Shown one piece after another: positions 34,652-41,764 of a stretch of DNA of 64,000 nt. This DNA comes from CAIOZA01 sp964464375 (lineage in GTDB: Bacteria; Bacteroidota; Ignavibacteria; Kapaibacteriales; UBA2268): the NCBI GenBank assembly GCA_964464375.1, contig CAYXFU010000012.1, forward strand, positions 31,463 through 95,462. Direction: 5' to 3'. Numbering within the stretch: position 1 is the stretch's first letter; the number at the start of each line of letters is the position of its first letter. Under the pieces are notes generated by a model. That model ran no database searches. It had not been told where the DNA came from and saw only the letters and a program-made list of their open reading frames with translations. Both the position numbers and the translations under genes were made by a program.

Positions 34652-36622
34652 TTATTTAGTCAGCACAACTCTCTCATAGAACATGTTTTTACCGCATGTG
34701 AAACGGATATAGTAAGTTCCGCTGGTTAGCGAACTCATGTCTATTTCTTTGGTTGTCTGTGTCTTTTCTGATTGAACATTTGAATTCATAACTCTGGCAC
34801 CATAAAGATCGAAAATTTCGATTGCCGTTTCCGGGCAGTTTGGTGTTTGAAGTTCAATTCTTATAATGCCGCTTGTTGGATTAGGCGATACATTAATAAT
34901 CGTCTGAGAAACCGGATCGTTTACCGATCTGTAATTATAATCAAACTCTTCAGACATTTCACTAATGCAGCCCTGATCACTTGTTACCTGGACATAATAA
35001 AGTCCCTCTTCAGTCAAATCATACAATTTATCGGTAGCACCCTCCACCTTAACGTCGAATTTGAACCATTGATTGCCCTTGTTAGCACTTGATACGAGCT
35101 GTCCACCCATTCTGGTTATAACAGGCTTAACGGGTGCTTTGTAAATAATGATCTGTAATGGCATTGTATCAAGACATCCTGTAATGGAACTCATCTTTAC
35201 TACACTAAGTGTCGCAGGTTTAGATGGTCCCCACATTATGTCGATAGTATCTTTATTGCTTGCGCTCTTTATTTCACCGCCTGTAACAACCCACTGTGTG
35301 GTTACACCGGGCTCATTTAGAACATAATATTGTTCCAGTGTATTTTCGCATACTTCAAGCTTACCGGTAATCTCTACATGAGGTAGTGGGTTAATAACTA
35401 TAGCACTATCAATACCAGCCCCTTCTTCTTTAGGATTCGAAGCTACAACTCTTATTCTATAGTTTTTACCGGGGATAATACTTTTCGGAATTTTGCCGAT
35501 AATAGTTCCTGATGTAGTACTCTGGATTGAGCCAATATTAATAGTCTTCAGGAAATTTCCTGAGCTGTCTGACAATTGAGCTGTGAAGATGTTATCTGCT
35601 TGATAAACAATATTAGTGGTATATCCAATCGATATTTCACCACCCGGGCAGAATGACTTGCCTGTTACTACTGTTGTTATCGCCGGTTCCTGTCCCTTGA
35701 ATGCACCTGAACCCCAGGTGCCGCAGTAAAGTTCCTGAGTGGTAGCTTGTGTAACAGACATAATAGATAAATTCGAAAGCCCGTCGTTAATGTTTTGCCA
35801 GGTGATGCCATTGTCATTGGAACGATAAATACCCTTTCCATAAGTACCTGCAACGATAGCACCATTCTGAGTAACAATCAAAGAATAAACCTGAACTCTT
35901 TCCTGAAGCTCCAGCATTTTCTCCCATTTGTTACCGTTATCTGTTGTTCTCCATATTTTGCCGTCTCTGGTTCCAAAGAATACGATGCCATTGGAACGAA
36001 TACCAATAGAGTAAACATTCTGTCCGATAGGCATATTGTTCTTCATCTCCTGATATGCCTTCCCCTTTGAATTAGATCTGTAAAGACCTGAAGTAGTTCC
36101 AACATATATTTCGCCGGTAGAGCGAACTGCTACTGCGTTGACGGCTCTGTTCGTATCTAATCCATCTCTAACCTGAGACCAGGTTCCGCCTTTGTTGGTG
36201 GAGAAGAACATACCCGAATAAAGTGTACCTGCGTATATAGCATCATCTTTGTATGCATTGATTGTCGTTATGAATTTGTCTTTCAATCCGTTATTTACTT
36301 CCGTCCATGAACCACCCTTATTGGTCGAGAAGAAGATTCCGCCAAGTGTACCACAGAATAAATCGTTGCTGTTCAATACTCCGATAGAATAAACCTTTGT
36401 GTTCTTTAATCCGGAATTAGTTAATTCCCATGATGCTCCGCCGTCTGTTGTTCTGTGAACTCCTGCAACGGTACCGGCGTAAATGGCACCTGACTGACTG
36501 GCAATGATGTTTACGTTGCCACTTAATGATTTATCAGTCTGTTTCCATGTGATTTTCTGGCTCCAGGATAAAGTACTCACACTAATGAGTAGTATCAGTA
36601 TAATAGTCAATTTTTTTATCAT
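34652..36622 (-). CDS. T9SS-secreted BNR-type beta-propeller protein
   Basis: A 656-residue secreted protein. A signal peptide (1-22, ending LSWSQ) precedes about seven BNR/sortilin-like repeats to about residue 315, each with TTDGGASWE- or STNKGGSWTEV-type Asp-box turns (SxDxGxxW). Two or three Ig/PKD-like domains follow (about 320-560), with a type A T9SS sorting domain at the end (NVSPNPTSGIIRIELQ, then SGTYYIRFTCGKNMFYERVV). I chose the ATG at 36622, which starts the signal peptide; an upstream TTG would add 17 polar residues. Ligand unknown; adhesion or glycan binding is possible. Confidence 0.87.
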   Translation of the reverse strand: MIKKLTIILILLISVSTLSWSQKITWKQTDKSLSGNVNIIASQSGAIYAGTVAGVHRTTDGGASWELTNSGLKNTKVYSIGVLNSNDLFCGTLGGIFFSTNKGGSWTEVNNGLKDKFITTINAYKDDAIYAGTLYSGMFFSTNKGGTWSQVRDGLDTNRAVNAVAVRSTGEIYVGTTSGLYRSNSKGKAYQEMKNNMPIGQNVYSIGIRSNGIVFFGTRDGKIWRTTDNGNKWEKMLELQERVQVYSLIVTQNGAIVAGTYGKGIYRSNDNGITWQNINDGLSNLSIMSVTQATTQELYCGTWGSGAFKGQEPAITTVVTGKSFCPGGEISIGYTTNIVYQADNIFTAQLSDSSGNFLKTINIGSIQSTTSGTIIGKIPKSIIPGKNYRIRVVASNPKEEGAGIDSAIVINPLPHVEITGKLEVCENTLEQYYVLNEPGVTTQWVVTGGEIKSASNKDTIDIMWGPSKPATLSVVKMSSITGCLDTMPLQIIIYKAPVKPVITRMGGQLVSSANKGNQWFKFDVKVEGATDKLYDLTEEGLYYVQVTSDQGCISEMSEEFDYNYRSVNDPVSQTIINVSPNPTSGIIRIELQTPNCPETAIEIFDLYGARVMNSNVQSEKTQTTKEIDMSSLTSGTYYIRFTCGKNMFYERVVLTK

Positions 36623-36755
36623 AGCATTTCCGGATATTTTTGAACTTGGATTTTTTAAGTTTGATAATAACAAAAAAAATAATATAATGTATTATCAGTG
36701 AAATAACAATTAATTAACGAATAAGTTACAAGTTAAATTTAATTTTATAAAAAAA

Positions 36756-36778
36756 GGCAGTACCAAATAGATACTGCC
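36756..36778 (-). terminator. Rho-independent terminator of nfnAB
   Basis: A 7-bp stem (ggcagta at 36756-36762 with tactgcc at 36772-36778) and 9-nt loop lie 25 nt after the nfnB stop. On the minus strand a run of seven T follows. Confidence 0.85.
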
Positions 36779-36803
36779 AGAAAAATTCAAATTTAATATC
36801 TGA

Positions 36804-38228
36804 TTACCAGACTTCGGTATTCTGCAAATATTCATCAATTGCTTTAGCCGCTGTTCTCCCTGCACCCATTGCGAGAATCACAGTTGCACCTCCTGTAACG
36901 ATGTCGCCACCGGCAAAAACACCTTTCTTACTTGATTTCATCGATGCAAGGTCAACAGTTATGTTACCCCAGCGATTCACAACCAAATCAGGAGTTGTCT
37001 GACTGATAATAGGATTCGATCCGTTACCGATTGCCACAACAGCTACATCAAGCGGAATAATCTCAATTGCTCCTTCGATTGGAACAGGTCTGCGTCTTCC
37101 GGAAGTATCAGGTTCTCCAAGTTCCATCTTCTGCATCTTCATCGATCTCAGCCACAAATCGTCATCACCAATGAATTCGAGTGGAGCTGCTAAGAGCATA
37201 AATTCAACACCTTCTTCTTTGGCGTGCTTAATTTCTTCAATTCTTGCCGGCATTTCGGCTTCTGTACGACGATAAACGATCATTGCACGTTTGGCACCAA
37301 GTCTGATTGATACTCTGACGGCATCCATGGCTGTGTTCCCACCACCAAATACTGCAACAGTTTTTCCTTTAACGTCGAACATTGGAGTATCAGATTCAGG
37401 GAATTTATATGCTTTCATCAGGTTAACTCTTGTAAGATACTCATTTGATGAGTAAACTCCGTTAAGATATTCACCGGGTATATTCATAAAATAGGGGAGA
37501 CCTGCTCCAACACCAATGAATAATGCGTCATATTCACTCAGCAATTCATCAACGGTTCTTGTCAATCCTACAACGAAGTTTGTAACAAACTTAACCCCTG
37601 CTTTTTGTAATGCGTCAACTTCAGCATGAACTATTTCTTTTGGAAGTCTGAATTCGGGTATTCCATAAAGAAGAACACCGCCAATTTCATGCAGAGCTTC
37701 AAATATGGTAACATCATGTCCAAATTTAATTAAATCGCCGGCACAGCTTAATCCAGCAGGACCACCACCAACGATGGCAATTTTTTTCCCGGATTTTTCT
37801 GATATTTCAGGAATCTGGATTCCGATATTTTCTCTTTCCCAATCAGCAACAAATCTCTCAAGATATCCGATAGCAACCGGTTCGTTTTTCTTACCGATTA
37901 TACAAACTTTTTCACATTGTTCTTCTTGTGGGCATACTCTTCCGCAAACTGCCGGTAGAGCATTATCGCCCTTTAGAATCTTTGCGGCTTCTTCATATTT
38001 TCCTTCAGTTATCATCTTGAGAAAATCAGGAATTTTAACTGCAACAGGGCATCCGGCAATACAGAGTGGCTTTTTGCATTGAATACACCTTTCTGCTTCT
38101 TCTTGTGCCAGCTTAATAGTATATCCAAGGTTTACTTCGCTGAAATTCTTCGCTCTTGCTAAGCCTTCCTGCTCTATCATGTGATGGCGTGGAATTGCCA
38201 TTCTCTCTTTATTTGTCAACTCAGCCAT
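36804..38228 (-). CDS. nfnB: NADH-dependent ferredoxin:NADP+ oxidoreductase, large subunit (NfnB)
   Basis: NfnB bears the bifurcating FAD and reduces ferredoxin and NAD+ from two NADPH, or the reverse. The 474-residue protein has an N-terminal domain with eight cysteines for two [4Fe-4S] clusters (C48, C51, C56, C60 and C95, C99, C105, C109). An FAD site (VGGGPAGLSCA, about 151-161) and an NADP site (VFGGGNTAMDAVR) follow, with C-terminal FAGGDIVTGGATVILAMGAG. On its own it resembles the small subunit of glutamate synthase (GltD). The adjoining nfnA, overlapping by 8 nt, and the absence of gltB make NfnB the better call. A terminator follows. Confidence 0.9.
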   Translation of the reverse strand: MAELTNKERMAIPRHHMIEQEGLARAKNFSEVNLGYTIKLAQEEAERCIQCKKPLCIAGCPVAVKIPDFLKMITEGKYEEAAKILKGDNALPAVCGRVCPQEEQCEKVCIIGKKNEPVAIGYLERFVADWERENIGIQIPEISEKSGKKIAIVGGGPAGLSCAGDLIKFGHDVTIFEALHEIGGVLLYGIPEFRLPKEIVHAEVDALQKAGVKFVTNFVVGLTRTVDELLSEYDALFIGVGAGLPYFMNIPGEYLNGVYSSNEYLTRVNLMKAYKFPESDTPMFDVKGKTVAVFGGGNTAMDAVRVSIRLGAKRAMIVYRRTEAEMPARIEEIKHAKEEGVEFMLLAAPLEFIGDDDLWLRSMKMQKMELGEPDTSGRRRPVPIEGAIEIIPLDVAVVAIGNGSNPIISQTTPDLVVNRWGNITVDLASMKSSKKGVFAGGDIVTGGATVILAMGAGRTAAKAIDEYLQNTEVW

Positions 38229-39075
38229 TTGTCACCTCTACTGCCATCTTGTCGATATTACAGAAATGATCCACTGATATCTTTTCCTGCGTCATGTACA
38301 TTCTGTTTCTCTTCAACAATAATGAGAAATCTACAGCGTGTGCATCAAATTCAGGTCCGTCAACACATGCGAAGACTGTTTTATTGTCCACCGAAAGTCT
38401 GCATCCGCCACACATTCCGGTACCATCGATCATAACCGGATTTAGACTAACAACAGTGTGAATACCATATTTTTTTGTCAGGTTCGATACTGCCGCCATC
38501 ATTGGGATAGGACCAATAGCAAGTACGAAATCAATCTTTTTCCCACTATCTATCAGTTCCTGAAGTTTCCCTGTAACAAAGCCATGATAGCCATAAGAGC
38601 CATCGTCAGTTGTTGGATAAACCTCATCGCATACTGATCTCATTTCATCTTCGAGTATAACAAAATCCTTGGTTCTTCCACCAATTATACTGATTGTGTG
38701 ATTTCCTGCTTCTTTCAATGCCTTGGCTGTTGGGAATGCAATCGCAGTTCCAACACCACCACCGATGCTCACAGCTGTACCGAAATTCTCGATATGTGAT
38801 GCTTTCCCTAATGGACCAACCAAATCATGAATATCATCACCGGCTTCCAGCGTGTTCAAATGCTTGGTTGTCTTGCCAATTCCCTGAACAATTATTGTAA
38901 TCGAACCATCTACGGTACTCGAATCAGCAATAGTCAAGGGAATACGTTCGCCGTCATCATGGACTCTCAGAATTATAAATTGTCCTGCTTTGCGCTTTTC
39001 TGCGATCAAAGGGGCATCTATCCTGAATAACTTGATGTCAGGCGCCAAAAAACGTGCTTCAATTATTTTGTTCAT
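38221..39075 (-). CDS. nfnA: NADH-dependent ferredoxin:NADP+ oxidoreductase, small subunit (NfnA)
   Basis: NfnA is the PyrK/ferredoxin-NADP reductase-like subunit that binds FAD, a [2Fe-2S] cluster and NAD(H). The 284-residue protein has an FAD domain (IPLTIADSS, about 45-53), an NAD site (SIGGGVGTAIAFP, 103-115) and a C-terminal cluster motif MCGGCRLSVDNKTVFACVDGPEF, with C222, C225 and C237 (D217 could be a fourth ligand). The NfnB start overlaps its stop by 8 nt. The pair balances NADH, NADPH and ferredoxin pools in anaerobes. A Bacteroidota-type promoter lies at 39148-39179. Confidence 0.9.
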   Translation of the reverse strand: MNKIIEARFLAPDIKLFRIDAPLIAEKRKAGQFIILRVHDDGERIPLTIADSSTVDGSITIIVQGIGKTTKHLNTLEAGDDIHDLVGPLGKASHIENFGTAVSIGGGVGTAIAFPTAKALKEAGNHTISIIGGRTKDFVILEDEMRSVCDEVYPTTDDGSYGYHGFVTGKLQELIDSGKKIDFVLAIGPIPMMAAVSNLTKKYGIHTVVSLNPVMIDGTGMCGGCRLSVDNKTVFACVDGPEFDAHAVDFSLLLKRNRMYMTQEKISVDHFCNIDKMAVEVTNG

Positions 39076-39147
39076 TTAACTTTAACCTTACTGTTTTGAC
39101 TATAAATCAATAAAATTCGCTGATACTTTTTACGTTTTGAGTAGCAA

Positions 39148-39179
39148 CAAATATAAGAAAAAAATAAATCATAATGAAA
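39148..39179 (-). promoter_or_regulatory. Bacteroidota-type promoter of nfnAB
   Basis: On the minus strand: TTTC (39179-39176), a 20-nt spacer, then TATATTTG (39155-39148), leaving a 72-nt leader before the nfnA ATG. It has the same architecture as the ychF and two-component promoters. Confidence 0.5.
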
Positions 39180-39349
39180 TTTGATTGTCTTTATTCGTCT
39201 TATTTATAGATGATTTAACACTATTATTTCATTGTTTGGTACTCAATATATCAATTTCTTGAATATTTTTAATTTTATTACTTTGCTATTTGTTAAATTG
39301 TAATAATGTTAATATATTTAATTTCTGATCACTTGTAATTTTTAAAAAT

Positions 39350-40666
39350 ATGAATTATAAATTTTTATTATTTTTTATCTTTCTGATTCTGTCTTTTGTT
39401 TTATTCGCTTGTAAACAGAAGGAAAAAGAACCAGTAGATCAATCACCCAAATACTCCAGTATCGAAAGGCTCTCAAAATCGCAGTTTGCTGAAGGTGATA
39501 CAATCGAAATATTCGGCAAAAGATTTGGTGCAGTCTTAGGAGATCAGTATCTTGAATTTTCCGGAGAAACATCTGAAGATCCGAAGTACCTGAGCTGGTC
39601 GGATACACTTATAAAAGTTATAGTCCCTAAACGAGCCGCCAGTGGCGATATTGCTTTAAAGCATCAGCTCAGCAATAGTGTTGAATACACAGTCAACCGT
39701 GGATGGCTCTATCGTATCATAGATTTTCTTGTTAATATTTCTTTGTTTATTACATTGATCTACATTTATCTCCGTATTAACAAGATATGGAAACGTAAAC
39801 ACGAAAAGGAAGTTGCCGATTCCCAATCTCTTGCAGGTATGTCAATATATATAGTGAATTGCATCCTATGGGTAAGTTATTACATACTTGTCGAACCAGA
39901 CACAAAAAGCTTGATCGATACTTCAATCTACATATTCGAAGGCTCTATCATATTCCTTATTGGTACCGGATTCTGGGTAAAAGGGCAGAGAAGTCAGGGA
40001 TTATGGTTACTTATTAAGCAAGCTCTCAGACTTGAACGCAAAGAAGCTGACTATCTTTTGAAGCGCGTATTTAAGCCTCAGAATGCCGAAATTATAATAA
40101 GTATTCTCCATCAGTTGGCTATGATAGACGATGAGCTTGATGATAAAGAAATCAAAATGATTCAGACATTTGCCAAAGATTGGAATATCGATTACTCAAT
40201 CGATAAACTCAACAAGGAAAGAGCTAAAGATACGGAAAATAATTTTATTCAGTTGAGGCAAAGTCTTATCAGTTATCTCGACCGCGAACCGCCGGCTGAG
40301 CAAGCCGCCCATCTCAAGGATATGGTTCAACAGATGATCAAAGCTGACTCAAAAATCACTCATGAAGAAGAATTAATATCTGACGAACTTTCGGGTATTA
40401 TCGAAACTTATCTTTCTCAGGATTCTGTACTAACCAGATTCCATGTTATCATTGTACCTCAGCATTCAGGTCATGAGGCAAAAATTCTTGAGTTGCTCCC
40501 CGATTCTGTTAAGATTCAGACTGCCGGTGGTATAGCATATTCAATCGGAACTTTCTACTCACACAAATACGCCGAAATGATTTGCCGTCAGTTCCGTAAG
40601 AACAATCTGTTCACAATTGTTTATTCACCCGAAGAAAATGATGAAGTCATCATCTCTGATGAATAA
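39350..40666 (+). CDS. TIG-like / membrane / TerB-like / SPOR-like composite protein
   Basis: I know no family with this layout. In 438 residues I see, in order: a lipoprotein-like signal (VLFAC, C21) and an IPT/TIG-like region (35-115, ending SNSVEYTV). Next come hydrophobic segments at about 122-143, 163-181 and 192-211. A TerB-like helical region follows (about 245-355) with acidic turns MIDDELDDKEI and KADSKITHEEE, and last a SPOR-like alpha/beta stretch (362-428, RFHVIIVP...YSIGTFYSHKYAEM...LFTIVY). The domain calls are by eye. If C21 is not lipidated, the first segment is a signal anchor. It is monocistronic, 103 nt before the FKBP gene. An envelope-sensing or peptidoglycan-linked role is speculative. 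Confidence 0.7.
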   Translation: MNYKFLLFFIFLILSFVLFACKQKEKEPVDQSPKYSSIERLSKSQFAEGDTIEIFGKRFGAVLGDQYLEFSGETSEDPKYLSWSDTLIKVIVPKRAASGDIALKHQLSNSVEYTVNRGWLYRIIDFLVNISLFITLIYIYLRINKIWKRKHEKEVADSQSLAGMSIYIVNCILWVSYYILVEPDTKSLIDTSIYIFEGSIIFLIGTGFWVKGQRSQGLWLLIKQALRLERKEADYLLKRVFKPQNAEIIISILHQLAMIDDELDDKEIKMIQTFAKDWNIDYSIDKLNKERAKDTENNFIQLRQSLISYLDREPPAEQAAHLKDMVQQMIKADSKITHEEELISDELSGIIETYLSQDSVLTRFHVIIVPQHSGHEAKILELLPDSVKIQTAGGIAYSIGTFYSHKYAEMICRQFRKNNLFTIVYSPEENDEVIISDE

Positions 40667-40769
40667 ATTTTTCCTCTTCTAAAAAATAAAATTGAAATAT
40701 GTTTACAAATTTTTGGTAAATTTGTAATCTATTATAATTCAATTTCATATTTACTTGGAGTTTATTAAA

Positions 40770-41567
40770 ATGACTATTAAAACAATCATTTTTGCATTTA
40801 TTGCAACATTTGCTATTACCGCATGCGGTAACAGCGGTTCTAATCCAAATCCCGGTTCACCCAAAGCCTTTATGGATTCTGTCAGCTATATGATTGGATT
40901 CAACATTGGTTCACAGATGGCAAAAGATTCATTGGATATCAAAATGGATTTCTACATTAAAGGCTTAAACGATGCCAAGAAAAACGATACAACATTCCTT
41001 TCCCCCAAAGCAATTCAGGGTGTGGGGATGAGATTCCAGGAAATGTTGATGAAGAAGCAAGATGAAAACAAAAAGAAGGACGAAGCTAAGTTGATGGCTG
41101 AAGCTTCTGGCAACAAAGAAAAAGCTGTTAAATTCCTTGCAGAAAATAAAAACAAACCCGGTGTGAAAGTAACCGAAAGTGGTCTCCAGTATGAAATTCT
41201 TAAAGAAGGTAACGGTAAAATTCCGAAAGATGACGACATGGTTAGCTTCCACATCCGTGCTTATCTTACTGATGGCAAAAAGTTCGATGATTCCTACGAA
41301 AAAAACCAGCCCATTAAAATTGGCGTAAAAAGCCAGGTTAAAGCATGGGAAGAAGCTTTCCAGAAAATGAAAGTCGGTTCAATATGGAAACTTTATGTTT
41401 CTCCTGAACTCGGATGGGGTGAACGCGGTGTACCGCCAACAATTCCACCTTCGACTGTTACTATATTCGAAATTGAATTGGTAAGCATCGACGGTAAAGC
41501 TCAGGCACAGAATGCTCCGCCACAGATGCCTCCTACAGAAGCACAGCCTCTTAAACCCGTAAAATAA
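40770..41567 (+). CDS. FKBP-type peptidyl-prolyl isomerase lipoprotein (Mip-like)
   Basis: Catalyses proline isomerisation in exported proteins. The 265-residue protein has a lipoprotein signal (lipobox ITAC, C19) and an N-terminal helical dimerisation region like Mip/FkpA (SVSYMIGFNIGSQMAKD...). A long Lys-rich helix and an FKBP domain follow (about 155-245: VSFHIRAYLTDGKKFDDSY, AWEEAFQKMKVGSIWKLYVSPELGWGERG, VTIFEIELVSI). The last 20 residues are Pro/Gln-rich. I chose the ATG at 40770, preceded by GGAG (40757-40760); a TTG at 40755 is less likely. A TAAATTTG box (40717-40724) may be its -7 element. Confidence 0.92.
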   Translation: MTIKTIIFAFIATFAITACGNSGSNPNPGSPKAFMDSVSYMIGFNIGSQMAKDSLDIKMDFYIKGLNDAKKNDTTFLSPKAIQGVGMRFQEMLMKKQDENKKKDEAKLMAEASGNKEKAVKFLAENKNKPGVKVTESGLQYEILKEGNGKIPKDDDMVSFHIRAYLTDGKKFDDSYEKNQPIKIGVKSQVKAWEEAFQKMKVGSIWKLYVSPELGWGERGVPPTIPPSTVTIFEIELVSIDGKAQAQNAPPQMPPTEAQPLKPVK

Positions 41568-41590
41568 TATCTAAAGATATAAGATTCAAT

Positions 41591-41622
41591 AAAATGCCAT
41601 ACTGTGAAGTGTGGCATTTTTT
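41591..41622 (+). terminator. Rho-independent terminator of the FKBP gene
   Basis: A 12-bp stem with one G-T type mismatch (aaaatgccatac at 41591-41602 with 41609-41620) is followed by T to 41622. It lies 24 nt after the FKBP stop. Confidence 0.85.
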
Positions 41623-41764
41623 AATGCTTTAACTCAATAATAATTTAGCTAAGACTAAATTATTATATAGATAGGAAAAGTCAACAGAATAGGAATATTA
41701 TTTGCATGGTGTTTAAATAATAGCTATTTTAATATGAAATTAAAATCTCATTTTAGGATACAAA

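Noticed and set aside
36804..38228. Calling this gene the glutamate synthase small subunit (gltD)
   Set aside because: No large glutamate synthase subunit adjoins, whereas the overlapping partner is NfnA-like.
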